Shown: positions 1-7,390 of the stretch, in pieces | Layout of the letters: every line of letters starts with the position of its first letter | Position numbering within the stretch: position 1 is the first letter of the stretch | Assembly (NCBI RefSeq): GCF_009617585.1 | Contig: NZ_WIXI01000051.1 | Location: forward strand, 124,001 to 188,000 | DNA: 64,000 nt | Origin: Endobacterium cereale | GTDB lineage: Bacteria > Pseudomonadota > Alphaproteobacteria > Rhizobiales > Rhizobiaceae | Reading direction: 5' to 3' | Translations under genes and position numbers: made by a program | The notes under the pieces: generated by a model | Database searches by the model: none | The model's input: the letters and a program-made list of their open reading frames with translations, nothing else | What the model was told of the DNA's origin: nothing

Positions 1-72
1 TTCGTCCCCATATAGGGATGCAGTTTCCCAGCACAGGCATCACGCCGCGGCACTGAATGAAGGATCGTTTCC

Positions 73-1047
73 ATGTCTGCCCGTCACACCCAGGTACTCA
101 TCATCGGCTCCGGCCCTGCCGGCTACACGGCGGCAATCTATGCCGCACGCGCCATGTTGAAACCGGTATTGATCGCCGGCATGGAACAGGGTGGCCAGTT
201 GATGATCACCACCGACGTTGAAAATTATCCGGGCTTTGCCGATCCGATCCAGGGGCCGTGGCTGATGGAACAGATGCTGGGACAGGCCCAGCATGTCGGT
301 GCTGAAATCGTCAACGACCTCGTCACCGAGGTTGATACCAGCCATCGCCCCTTCACGGTCAAGACCGATAGCGGGCAGGTCTGGACCGCCGACACGCTGA
401 TCATCGCCACAGGCGCCAAGGCAAAATGGCTTGGCATCGAAAGCGAGCAGGCATTCCAGGGCTTTGGCGTTTCCGCCTGCGCCACATGCGACGGTTTCTT
501 CTATCGCAACAAGGACGTCATCGTCGTTGGCGGCGGAAACTCGGCGGTGGAGGAAGCACTTTACCTCTCCAACATCGCAAAGACGGTCACCGTCGTGCAT
601 CGCCGCGACAGCTTCCGCTCGGAAAAGATCCTGCAGGAACGCCTGTTCCAGCGCGACAACGTCAAGATTTTGTGGAACACCGAGATCGCCGAAATCACCG
701 GCACCCCGGCCAAGTCGCCGATGCCGCCATCGGTATCCGGTGTGCGTCTACGCGACACCCGCACCGGCACCGTCAGCGACAGCACCATTGACGGCGTGTT
801 CGTGGCAATCGGCCATGCGCCAGCCGTAGAGCTTTTCAGGGACAAGCTGAAACTGAAGTCAAACGGCTATCTGTGGACCGCGCCCGATTCGACCGCGACC
901 GATGTGCCTGGAATTTTTGCTGCCGGCGACGTCACCGACGACACGTTCCGTCAGGCGATCACCGCTGCCGGCATGGGTTGCATGGCGGCGCTCGAAGCCG
1001 AACGTTTCATTGCCGGCATCCAGCCGATTGCCGAAGCCGCCGAATAA
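73..1047 (+). CDS. trxB: Thioredoxin-disulfide reductase
   Basis: Cytoplasmic FAD enzyme that uses NADPH to reduce thioredoxin. The 324-residue product has the usual length of low-molecular-weight bacterial TrxB. It shows an N-terminal FAD-binding GSGPAG (residues 12-17), the redox-active CATC pair (Cys136 and Cys139) and a second nucleotide-binding GGGNSA near residue 155, in the family order. The start is preceded by GAAGGA at a normal distance. The LysR regulator lsrB begins only 23 bases downstream in the same direction, so the two are probably cotranscribed, which fits the known role of LsrB in redox and envelope stress in rhizobia. Confidence 0.97.
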   Translation: MSARHTQVLIIGSGPAGYTAAIYAARAMLKPVLIAGMEQGGQLMITTDVENYPGFADPIQGPWLMEQMLGQAQHVGAEIVNDLVTEVDTSHRPFTVKTDSGQVWTADTLIIATGAKAKWLGIESEQAFQGFGVSACATCDGFFYRNKDVIVVGGGNSAVEEALYLSNIAKTVTVVHRRDSFRSEKILQERLFQRDNVKILWNTEIAEITGTPAKSPMPPSVSGVRLRDTRTGTVSDSTIDGVFVAIGHAPAVELFRDKLKLKSNGYLWTAPDSTATDVPGIFAAGDVTDDTFRQAITAAGMGCMAALEAERFIAGIQPIAEAAE

Positions 1048-1070
1048 CGACGACGAGAAGGGATCATGGC

Positions 1071-1973
1071 ATGGTGGTGCCTCTAGACTGGGACAAATTG
1101 CGCATCTTTCACGCGGCGGCGGAGGCTGGGTCCTTCACCCATGCGGCAGACAAGCTGCACCTGTCCCAGTCGGCGATTAGCCGCCAGGTCAGCGCGCTCG
1201 AACAGGATGTGGGCGTCAAACTCTTCCACCGCCATGCCCGCGGCCTCATCCTCACCGAACAGGGGGAGCTGCTCTACCGCACCGCCCATGACGTGCTCCT
1301 GAAGCTCGAAACGGTGAAAATGCAGCTGACCGAGACGACCGACAAGCCGTCTGGAAAACTGCGCGTCACCACCACGGTTGGCCTCGGCCAGGGCTGGCTC
1401 ACTGACAAAGTTCAGGAGTTTCTGCAGCTCTATCCGGAAATGTCGATCCAGCTGATCCTCGATAACGAGGAAGTCGACGTCAACATGCGTCATGCCGATT
1501 GCGCCATCCGCCTTCGCCAGCCGCAACAGTCGGACCTCATCCAGCGCAAGCTGTTTACCGTGCACATGCATGTCTATGCGGCGCCTTCCTATATCAATCG
1601 CTTCGGAGAGCCGCAGACAGTTGATGACCTCGACAATCATCGAATCATCAGCTTCGGGCAGCCTGCGCCCAATTACCTGCTGAACGTGAACTGGCTGGAA
1701 GATGCCGGGCGTTCATCCGACAATCCGCGCAGCCCACACCTGCAGATCAACAGCCAGACGTCGATCAAGCGCGCCTGTCTTCTGGGTATCGGCATTGCCG
1801 TCCTCCCGGATTATATCGTCGGTCGCGACCCGGGGCTGATTCAGTTGGCGATCAACGCGGACATCCCATCTTTCGACACCTATTTCTGCTATCCCGACGA
1901 GATCAAGAACGCGGCAAAGCTCAAGGTTTTCCGCGACTTCATCGTCGCCAAGGCCCGAAACTGGAACTTCTGA
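1071..1973 (+). CDS. lsrB: LysR-family regulator LsrB/VtlR
   Basis: DNA-binding transcriptional regulator of 300 residues. The N-terminal winged helix-turn-helix (about residues 7-65, with the SQSAISRQVSALE recognition region) is typical of LysR proteins and is followed by a two-lobed co-inducer domain. The ATG at 1071 was chosen over upstream in-frame codons because those lie inside trxB and this start opens directly on the conserved W-D-K-L-R-I-F region. The position after trxB and before a tandem AbcR sRNA pair is the arrangement of lsrB/vtlR in Sinorhizobium and Agrobacterium, where this regulator controls oxidative stress genes and abcR transcription. The assignment to that subgroup rests mainly on this context. 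Confidence 0.9.
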   Translation: MVVPLDWDKLRIFHAAAEAGSFTHAADKLHLSQSAISRQVSALEQDVGVKLFHRHARGLILTEQGELLYRTAHDVLLKLETVKMQLTETTDKPSGKLRVTTTVGLGQGWLTDKVQEFLQLYPEMSIQLILDNEEVDVNMRHADCAIRLRQPQQSDLIQRKLFTVHMHVYAAPSYINRFGEPQTVDDLDNHRIISFGQPAPNYLLNVNWLEDAGRSSDNPRSPHLQINSQTSIKRACLLGIGIAVLPDYIVGRDPGLIQLAINADIPSFDTYFCYPDEIKNAAKLKVFRDFIVAKARNWNF

Positions 1974-2100
1974 TCGCTTCTCGGTTACGATGGAGCATTT
2001 TCCTGCTCCATCGGCGTCATTTCACGCAACCTTTGCAAATATGACGACCGCGTGACATAAGCCTTGCACTTGAGACATAGCTGGATTGCACAATAAAGCG

Positions 2101-2129
2101 TTGCGACCTGCACAAAAAACGCCCATATC
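2101..2129 (+). promoter_or_regulatory. Predicted promoter of first AbcR sRNA
   Basis: TTGCGA (2101-2106), a 17-base spacer and CATATC (2124-2129) make a plausible -35/-10 pair. It would start transcription near 2135-2137 and give an RNA of about 117 nt ending at the terminator at 2252. A TAGCTG upstream at 2078-2083 is shared with the second sRNA promoter and could be part of an LsrB site. This is inference only. Confidence 0.45.
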
Positions 2130-2135
2130 GCTCAC

Positions 2136-2252
2136 AGCTGATGCACATGGTGGCTTTCCTCCCAGTTCCACCGCAGCAGCTGTTCCCCTCTGGAGGTTTT
2201 TTGACCTTCATACCTATAGGGCCCTGGAGCAATCCGGTGGCCCTCTTTTTTT
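2136..2252 (+). ncRNA. abcR: AbcR-family small RNA, first copy
   Basis: Trans-acting sRNA predicted to repress many ABC transporter mRNAs with Hfq. The two loci in this gap share a 22-base core (2179-2200 and 2421-2442) containing TTCCCCTCTGGAGGTTTT, whose CCTC part is an anti-Shine-Dalgarno sequence, then CCTTCATACCTA and a terminator. This core, tandem duplication and location after lsrB are the hallmarks of AbcR1/AbcR2 in Rhizobiales. The 3' end is well placed by the terminator; the 5' end is inferred from a predicted promoter. I cannot say which copy corresponds to AbcR1. Confidence 0.85.
2218..2252 (+). terminator. Rho-independent terminator of first AbcR sRNA
   Basis: AGGGCC-CTGG pairs with CCGG-T-GGCCCT around an AGCAAT loop, followed by C and seven T residues. 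This is a strong intrinsic terminator. Confidence 0.9.
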
Positions 2253-2324
2253 GCCTGCGATTCGCACTAACTTTGCGGCCGGTACAAGGCCCGCGAAAAC
2301 ATTCAGTGCAGCATCAACAAAAAC

Positions 2325-2343
2325 GGCTTTTAGCTGAAAAGCC
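2325..2343. promoter_or_regulatory. Inverted repeat upstream of second AbcR promoter, possible LysR site
   Basis: GGCTTTT-AGCTG-AAAAGCC is a perfect 7-base inverted repeat ending 3 bases before the predicted -35 at 2347. Its spacing is compatible with a T-N11-A LysR-type operator, and LsrB/VtlR is the obvious candidate. No T tract follows, so it is not a terminator. The first sRNA promoter shares only the TAGCTG centre, at a different distance. Confidence 0.35.
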
Positions 2344-2346
2344 CCC

Positions 2347-2375
2347 TTGTCATCCGTGTTCCGACACCCCATCTG
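2347..2375 (+). promoter_or_regulatory. Predicted promoter of second AbcR sRNA
   Basis: TTGTCA (2347-2352) and CATCTG (2370-2375) with a 17-base spacer would place the transcript start near 2382. This gives an RNA of about 110 nt up to the terminator at 2491. The -10 match is only moderate. Confidence 0.4.
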
Positions 2376-2381
2376 ATTATC

Positions 2382-2491
2382 AGCCGGCCCCGTTGGTGAC
2401 GCCCCTCGTCGCCATTGCCGGCTGTTCCCCTCTGGAGGTTTTGAAACCTTCATACCTACGGGCCGCGGTTCTTCCGTCGGCCCATTTTTTT
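2382..2491 (+). ncRNA. abcR: AbcR-family small RNA, second copy
   Basis: Tandem paralogue of the sRNA that ends at 2252. It repeats the anti-Shine-Dalgarno core (2421-2442) and the CCTTCATACCTA element, then has its own terminator with a different stem sequence. The sequence between the two cores is unrelated, so each copy probably has its own promoter and regulation, as known for AbcR1/AbcR2. The 5' end is an inference. Confidence 0.85.
2460..2491 (+). terminator. Rho-independent terminator of second AbcR sRNA
   Basis: GGGCCG-CGG and CCG-T-CGGCCC form the stem around TTCTT, followed by A and seven T residues. Confidence 0.9.
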
Positions 2492-2521
2492 GCGCTTTTT
2501 TCGGAAAACTTTGCGCTCGCC

Positions 2522-2549
2522 CTTAAAATCGTCTTCAGCCGATCTATAT
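2522..2549 (+). promoter_or_regulatory. Predicted promoter of arsR-OYE unit, likely leaderless
   Basis: CTTAAA (2522-2527) and CTATAT (2544-2549) are spaced by 16 bases; CTATAT is the favoured alphaproteobacterial -10. The start of transcription would fall at 2555-2557, that is on or next to the ArsR ATG at 2557, which lacks a Shine-Dalgarno sequence. Confidence 0.5.
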
Positions 2550-2556
2550 ATCGTCC

Positions 2557-2886
2557 ATGAACGATATGCACAAAGATCAACTCGACCCCGGCGACAAGGC
2601 AGAGATCCTCAAGGCACTCGCCCACCCGAAGCGGGTCGAGTTTCTCGAGTGGATGCGTAATCCTGAAAATCACTTCAGCGCCCAGCACCACCCGCTGGAG
2701 ATGGGAATTTGCGCCGGCCAGTTTGAGAAATGCTGTGCGCTTTCACAATCTACAGTCTCCCAACATCTTTCCGTGCTGGAAAAGGCAGGGCTCGTCACCA
2801 TCAAGCGTGTTGGCCAGTGGTCCTTCTACCAGCGCAATGAAGAGCGCATCGCAGCCTTTATCGAAGACCTGCGCAGCACTCTGTGA
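2557..2886 (+). CDS. ArsR-family winged-helix regulator
   Basis: Small 109-residue DNA-binding repressor. It begins with the ILKALAHPKRVEFLEWM helix typical of ArsR proteins, has a recognition helix LSQSTVSQHLSVLEKAGLV (about residues 62-80) and a beta-wing. Cys52, Cys59 and Cys60 lie just before the recognition helix and could be a thiol redox or metal sensor; the classic ELCVCD metal motif is absent. An Old Yellow Enzyme gene starts 37 bases downstream, so the protein probably controls it. No Shine-Dalgarno precedes the ATG, and a promoter sits directly against it. A second in-frame ATG at 2566 also lacks one. Confidence 0.9.
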   Translation: MNDMHKDQLDPGDKAEILKALAHPKRVEFLEWMRNPENHFSAQHHPLEMGICAGQFEKCCALSQSTVSQHLSVLEKAGLVTIKRVGQWSFYQRNEERIAAFIEDLRSTL

Positions 2887-2923
2887 AACCCCACATCTCC
2901 CAAGGCAGCTAAAAGGAGCCCTC

Positions 2924-4051
2924 ATGGCCAGCCTGTTCGACCCTATCCAACTCGGCGACATCGCCCTTGAAAACCGCGTGGCTATGGCACCGCTCACCCG
3001 TAACCGCTCGCCCAAGGCCGTGCCGAACAATCTCAATGTGGTCTACTACGAACAGCGCGCCACCGCCGGCCTGATCATCACCGAAGGAACACCTGTCACC
3101 CAGCAGGGCCAGGGTTATGCCGATGTGCCCGGTCTTTACCTGCCACAGGCGATCGAGGGCTGGAAGAAGGTGACGGATGCGGTGCACCAGCGCGGCGGCA
3201 AGATCATCACCCAGATGTGGCATGTCGGTCGCATCTCGCATACCTCGCTGCAGCCGAATGACGGTGCGCCGGTCGCCCCCTCAGCCCTGCCCGCCAATGG
3301 CAAGACTTATATCATCAACCCGGATGGCAGCGGCGCCTTCGTCGAGACGTCCGAGCCGCGGGCACTGGAACTGTCGGAAATCGCCGGCATCGTCGATGAT
3401 TTCCGCAAGGGCGCCCGCGCCGCCATCGATGCCGGTTTCGACGGCGTCGAAATCCATGGCGCCAATGGCTACCTGATCGACCAGTTCCTGAAGACCGGCG
3501 CCAACCAGCGCACAGACGAATATGGTGGCTCGATCGAAAATCGTGCCCGGCTACTGCTGGAGATTGTCGAAGCAGTTGCCGGTGAGATCGGCGGCGGTCG
3601 CACCGGCCTTCGCCTGTCTCCGGTCACACCGGCAAACAACATCACCGAGGAAGACCCGCAGCCGCTGTTCGACTATGTGGCGGGGGAACTCGGCAAGCGC
3701 GACCTCGCCTTCATCCACGTCATTGAGGGTGCAACCGGCGGCCCGCGTGATTTTACGCAAGGCGGCAAACCGTTCGACTATCATGCCATGAAAGCGGCCT
3801 ATCGCGCTGCCGGTGGCAAGGGCGCCTGGATGGTCAACAATGGCTATGATGGCGAAAGTGCCAAAGCTGCCATCGAAAGCGGTTATGCCGACGTCGTCGC
3901 CTTCGGCCGCTCCTTCATTGCCAACCCGGATCTGGTGGAGCGCCTGAAGACGGGCGCTACGCTCAATGCACCGGAGGTCGCAACGTTTTATGGCGGCGGC
4001 GCCAAAGGTTATACCGATTACCCGACGCTGGAAGCCGTCGCAGCGGAATAA
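2924..4051 (+). CDS. Old Yellow Enzyme family alkene reductase (NemA-like)
   Basis: FMN-dependent NAD(P)H oxidoreductase of 375 residues that reduces activated C=C bonds and nitro compounds. The TIM-barrel N-terminus (LFDPIQLGDIALENRVAMAP), the substrate-anion site H178-x-x-N181 and Tyr183 in HGANGYLIDQFL, and the C-terminal GRSFIANPDL phosphate-binding region are all present. The start at 2924 follows AAAAGGAG by 5 bases; in-frame upstream codons run back into arsR and are rejected. It forms an operon with the upstream ArsR regulator. Together they suggest an electrophile detoxification unit, as in the NemR-NemA case, although the regulator family differs. Confidence 0.94.
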   Translation: MASLFDPIQLGDIALENRVAMAPLTRNRSPKAVPNNLNVVYYEQRATAGLIITEGTPVTQQGQGYADVPGLYLPQAIEGWKKVTDAVHQRGGKIITQMWHVGRISHTSLQPNDGAPVAPSALPANGKTYIINPDGSGAFVETSEPRALELSEIAGIVDDFRKGARAAIDAGFDGVEIHGANGYLIDQFLKTGANQRTDEYGGSIENRARLLLEIVEAVAGEIGGGRTGLRLSPVTPANNITEEDPQPLFDYVAGELGKRDLAFIHVIEGATGGPRDFTQGGKPFDYHAMKAAYRAAGGKGAWMVNNGYDGESAKAAIESGYADVVAFGRSFIANPDLVERLKTGATLNAPEVATFYGGGAKGYTDYPTLEAVAAE

Positions 4052-4071
4052 GGTCAGTCAGAACCATACCG

Positions 4072-4097
4072 GGGCTCGCCATTGGCGAGCCCTTTTT
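4072..4097 (+). terminator. Terminator after the OYE gene
   Basis: GGGCTCGCC and GGCGAGCCC form a 9-base stem around a 3-base loop, followed by five T residues. Confidence 0.85.
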
Positions 4098-4122
4098 CCT
4101 GGAAAGAGACACAAATCCCCCG

Positions 4123-4389
4123 TCAGGCGCGACGCACCTCACTTGGGTCATCGTCCACGACCTCGGCTTCCGGCCGATCACCGCCATCGCTGTATTCGGT
4201 GTGCCAAACGCCCTTCGCATCCTGCCAGCTGATCTCTTCCGGTTCCCCGCCGACCTGCTGTTCGGCTGCAACGATACGCGCTGCCGCCAGCGCATCCTCA
4301 TGCGTCGGAAACGTTTCGGAATAGGCTCCATCCAGGCGATACGCCCAGCCGCCATCATGCCTGACGACCTGATAGACAACCTTGGTCAT
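4123..4389 (-). CDS. DUF2188-type small protein
   Basis: Cytoplasmic protein of 88 residues. The pattern VRHDGGWAYRLDGAYSETFPTHEDALAAA is typical of DUF2188 proteins, short stress-associated proteins of unknown function that carry one or two such units. Here one clear unit (about residues 5-40) is followed by a degenerate second (about 45-70: EISWQDAKGVWHTEY). The ATG at 4389 is preceded by GGAGGGAAAG on the minus strand, which rules out the longer reading that begins at 4449. It stands alone, convergent with the OYE gene. Confidence 0.85.
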   Translation of the reverse strand: MTKVVYQVVRHDGGWAYRLDGAYSETFPTHEDALAAARIVAAEQQVGGEPEEISWQDAKGVWHTEYSDGGDRPEAEVVDDDPSEVRRA

Positions 4390-4598
4390 GCTTTCCCTCC
4401 TTGCTTTATGGCCTGTCTTTTGGCGCGCCGCCGGCACCAGCCAATCCAAGTCCAGCCGGCATTCGCGTGCAGGAGAGAAGCGTCGAGAAGGCCCGAAGTT
4501 CCCACCCGTCTGGTATTACTATGGCATCAAAGCCGCCAGGGCGCAAAACCTGCCCTTGATGGCTGCCATGAGGGCATTAAATCCCAATGCTTTGACAA

Positions 4599-5792
4599 AT
4601 GTCTTTGATGGGAATCATGGCGAATATCGCGGCACTACCGAAACAGGAAAAATCGCTCGTTCTGGCGGCAATTGTCGCCATCGCCTGCATCTTCATCGAG
4701 CACAGTCTGCTGGAAGGCGGTCGCGTCGTGTCACTCATTGCCGCCGCCGTCTTAATCGCAGTGATCGTCCTCGCATCCACCCGCGTTGCCCACCACGCCG
4801 AAATCCTCGCCCACAAGGTCGGCGATCCCTATGGCACGATGATCCTGACACTCTCTGCGGTCGCGGTCGAGGTAATGATCCTAGCCATCATGCTTGGCAG
4901 CAGCACATCGCCGACATTGGTGCGCGACACGATCTATTCGGCCGTCATGCTCGACATCAATGGCATATTGGGCCTTGCCGCCCTGATTGGTGGCCTGCGC
5001 CATGGCGAGCAGCCCTATAACGACAATTCGGGAAAGACCTACGGTGTCATGATCCTCACCGCCATGGGCATTTCCATGATCGTACCCGAATTTGTGCCCG
5101 ATGATCGCTGGCACTATTATTCCGGCTTCACAATCATCGCGATGATCGCGCTCTACGCGCTTTTCCTGAAAATGCAGGTCGGCCCGCACAGCTATTTCTT
5201 CAGCTACAGCTACAAGAAGACACCGTCAGCGACAGCCTCTGCGGGCTCCAGCCCCAACATGTCGGCCGAGGCGGCGCCATCGTCTCAGAAGCAAACTTCC
5301 ATGCCTGCACCCACGGACACTGAAGAGACCGAGGAAAGCAGCACTGCGATCTCGATCGCTGTCATTCTGCTCGGCGTCGTAGTCATCGGCTTCCTCGCGG
5401 AATTCATGGCAGCGTTCCTCGACAGCGGCTTGGAAGGCACTTCCGCACCGCCTGCCCTGATGGCCGTCATCGTCGCCTCGATTTCGGCTGCGCCGGAAAT
5501 CCTGACCGCTCTGCGTGCGGCACTTCGCAACCGCATGCAGTCGGTCATCAACATCGCCATGGGCGCGTCGCTCTCGACCGTTATCCTTACAGTACCGGTG
5601 ATGGAGGCGATCGCGCTCTATACCGGACAGCCATTTGTCATGGCCATGACGCCGGTACAGACGGTGATGGTCGTCATCACCCTCATCGTTGCCGCCATCA
5701 ATCTCAATGACGGCGAAACCAACGCCATCGAGGGCATGACCCATTTCGTGCTGTTTGCCACCTTCATCATGCTGACCATGCTGGGATTGTGA
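4599..5792 (+). CDS. chaA: ChaA-type cation/proton antiporter
   Basis: Inner-membrane Ca2+(Na+,K+)/H+ exchanger of the CaCA superfamily, 397 residues with about eleven hydrophobic segments. The two inverted alpha-repeats are visible as GDPYGTMILTLSAVAVEVMI (near residue 75) and SISAAPEILTALRAALRNRM (near residue 295), each carrying the essential acidic residue. A hydrophilic, Ser/Pro/Glu-rich linker of about 40 residues (about 210-250) separates the halves, as in ChaA. The start is uncertain: ATG codons at 4599, 4608 and 4617 are in frame and none has a strong Shine-Dalgarno. Confidence 0.9.
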   Translation: MSLMGIMANIAALPKQEKSLVLAAIVAIACIFIEHSLLEGGRVVSLIAAAVLIAVIVLASTRVAHHAEILAHKVGDPYGTMILTLSAVAVEVMILAIMLGSSTSPTLVRDTIYSAVMLDINGILGLAALIGGLRHGEQPYNDNSGKTYGVMILTAMGISMIVPEFVPDDRWHYYSGFTIIAMIALYALFLKMQVGPHSYFFSYSYKKTPSATASAGSSPNMSAEAAPSSQKQTSMPAPTDTEETEESSTAISIAVILLGVVVIGFLAEFMAAFLDSGLEGTSAPPALMAVIVASISAAPEILTALRAALRNRMQSVINIAMGASLSTVILTVPVMEAIALYTGQPFVMAMTPVQTVMVVITLIVAAINLNDGETNAIEGMTHFVLFATFIMLTMLGL

Positions 5793-5963
5793 ATGCTAAT
5801 AAGGATTCTGGATCTACGCCTTACGGCGAAAAGCGGAATCAGAACCGCAAGTGCTTGAATCGACGTCTCAGCCGGCCGCCAGCCGGCACCCCAAACCGAT
5901 AAAGTAATGTTGAACGCCACGTGTGCGGGTTCGGCGGTGTGACGCACTAGATAGGCGACGTAC

Positions 5964-5995
5964 ATGCCAGTCGATCACGATGCCAGTTGATTATG
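5964..5995. repeat. Imperfect 16-base tandem duplication
   Basis: ATGCCAGTCGATCACG at 5964-5979 is followed at once by ATGCCAGTTGATTATG at 5980-5995; all three differences are C-to-T. It lies just upstream of the sugar dehydrogenase start and adds ATG codons to the leader. Confidence 0.6.
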
Positions 5996-6012
5996 ATGAA
6001 AGGGAGTTCACC

Positions 6013-7236
6013 ATGACGCGCCTGACCCGCCTTCTTACCGGCACCATTCTTGCTACTGCCGTGCTTGCCGGCCCTGCCCTTGCGCAATCTGCAGCAAAAC
6101 CTGCCGAAACCAAGGCCGCCAACGCGCCAGACCAAAAGCCCGCCTTCGCCAACCAGACGCGTGCACCGCAGCCCGCACAGATGCCGAAGATCACAACAGA
6201 GACGGTGGCTGAAGACCTGCCGCATCTCTGGTCGATGGAGTTCCTGCCCGATGGCCGCATGCTGGTCACCGCCAAGGAAGGCGACATGCACATCATTTCG
6301 CAGGAAGGCAAAGCCGGCCCGGCCATCAAAAACGTTCCTGAAGTTCTCTCGGGCGGACAAGGCGGCTTGCTCGATGTGGCGCTCTCACCGGATTACGAGA
6401 CCTCCGGAAAGATCTACTTCTCCTTCTCCGAACAGCGTGAAGACGGCAACGGAACGTCGGTCGCCTCGGCAAAGCTCGTGCCGGACGATGCCGGCGGCGG
6501 CACGCTTGAAGACGTGAAAGTCGTGTTCCAGCAGATGCCGAGTTACGACGGCAACAAGCACTTCGGTTCGCGCCTCGTCTTTGGCCCACAGGGCGAGCTT
6601 TACGTAACGGTAGGCGAGCGCTCCGATCCTGAACCGCGCGTACAGGCACAGGAACTGTCGAGCGGCCTTGGCAAGGTGTTCCGTATCGATGCCGAGGGCA
6701 AGGCGCTTGCAGACAACCCCTTTGTCTCGACGGAAAACGCACGGCCGGAGATCTGGAGCCTCGGCCACCGCAACCTGCAGGCTGCCACGCTCGATGGTCA
6801 GGGCCGTCTCTGGACGGTCGAACATGGCCCCAAGGGTGGCGACGAACTGAACCGCCCGGAGGCCGGCAAAAATTACGGTTGGCCGGAAGTCACCTACGGC
6901 GTTGAATATAGCGGCAGCGCCGTTGGCGGCGGCATCACCGCAAAAGCGGAAACCGAGCAGCCTGTCTATTACTGGGACCCGGTGATCGCCCCGTCCGGCA
7001 TGGCTTTCTATGACGGTGACGCCATCCCTGAATGGAAGGGCGCTTTCCTGGTCGGTGGCCTCGTGTCACAGGGTGTCGTCGTCCTGCATATGGATGGTGA
7101 CAAGGTCGCCCACGAAGAGCGCGTCCCGCTCGACGCCCGTATCCGCGACGTCAAGGTCGGCCCGGATGGTGCAGTTTATGCCGTCACCGAAAGCCGTGGC
7201 GGCAGCTCCACAATCGTCAAGCTGACCAAAGCCTAA
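6013..7236 (+). CDS. Periplasmic PQQ-dependent sugar dehydrogenase-like protein (YliI family)
   Basis: Exported six-bladed beta-propeller oxidoreductase of 407 residues. A signal peptide (MTRLTRLLTGTILATAVLAGPALAQ) ends near residue 25 and is followed by an Ala/Pro/Lys linker to about residue 60. The propeller opens with LPHLWSMEFLPDGRMLVTAKEG and contains the family motifs NKHFGSRLVFGPQGELYVTVGER, WSLGHRN and WTVEHGPKGGDELN, which bind PQQ and calcium in soluble aldose dehydrogenases. Substrate is not predictable. AAAGGGAG precedes the chosen ATG. No PQQ synthesis genes are in the window. Confidence 0.9.
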   Translation: MTRLTRLLTGTILATAVLAGPALAQSAAKPAETKAANAPDQKPAFANQTRAPQPAQMPKITTETVAEDLPHLWSMEFLPDGRMLVTAKEGDMHIISQEGKAGPAIKNVPEVLSGGQGGLLDVALSPDYETSGKIYFSFSEQREDGNGTSVASAKLVPDDAGGGTLEDVKVVFQQMPSYDGNKHFGSRLVFGPQGELYVTVGERSDPEPRVQAQELSSGLGKVFRIDAEGKALADNPFVSTENARPEIWSLGHRNLQAATLDGQGRLWTVEHGPKGGDELNRPEAGKNYGWPEVTYGVEYSGSAVGGGITAKAETEQPVYYWDPVIAPSGMAFYDGDAIPEWKGAFLVGGLVSQGVVVLHMDGDKVAHEERVPLDARIRDVKVGPDGAVYAVTESRGGSSTIVKLTKA

Positions 7237-7244
7237 CCTCTTTT

Positions 7245-7278
7245 CCGGCAGGCGACCTTGATAAAAGTTGCCTGCCGG
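7245..7278 (+). terminator. Hairpin after the sugar dehydrogenase gene
   Basis: CCGGCAGGCGAC pairs with GTTGCCTGCCGG (12 bases, one G-U pair) around CTTGATAAAA. There is no T tract, so it may be an mRNA 3' stabiliser rather than an intrinsic terminator. Confidence 0.5.
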
Positions 7279-7308
7279 CCACAGTCACCAATACAGCAAC
7301 AAAAAACA

Positions 7309-7323
7309 TGATTAAAATGATCA
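7309..7323. promoter_or_regulatory. Putative iron-responsive operator (TGA-N9-TCA)
   Basis: TGATTAAAATGATCA matches the TGA-N9-TCA iron-responsive operator recognised by RirA in Rhizobiaceae. It lies in an AT-rich stretch 67 bases upstream of the FecI-like sigma factor gene, where a repressor would block transcription under iron sufficiency. Confidence 0.5.
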
Positions 7324-7390
7324 TATTTGTTGCATTGCCCGGACATGGCTTTTAAGAAACCGGCGATCCACCCCCACATCCGAGACTGCC

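Noticed and set aside
2086..2560. Short open frames across the AbcR loci
   Set aside because: They run through both terminators and lack ribosome-binding sites; the region is explained by the small RNAs.
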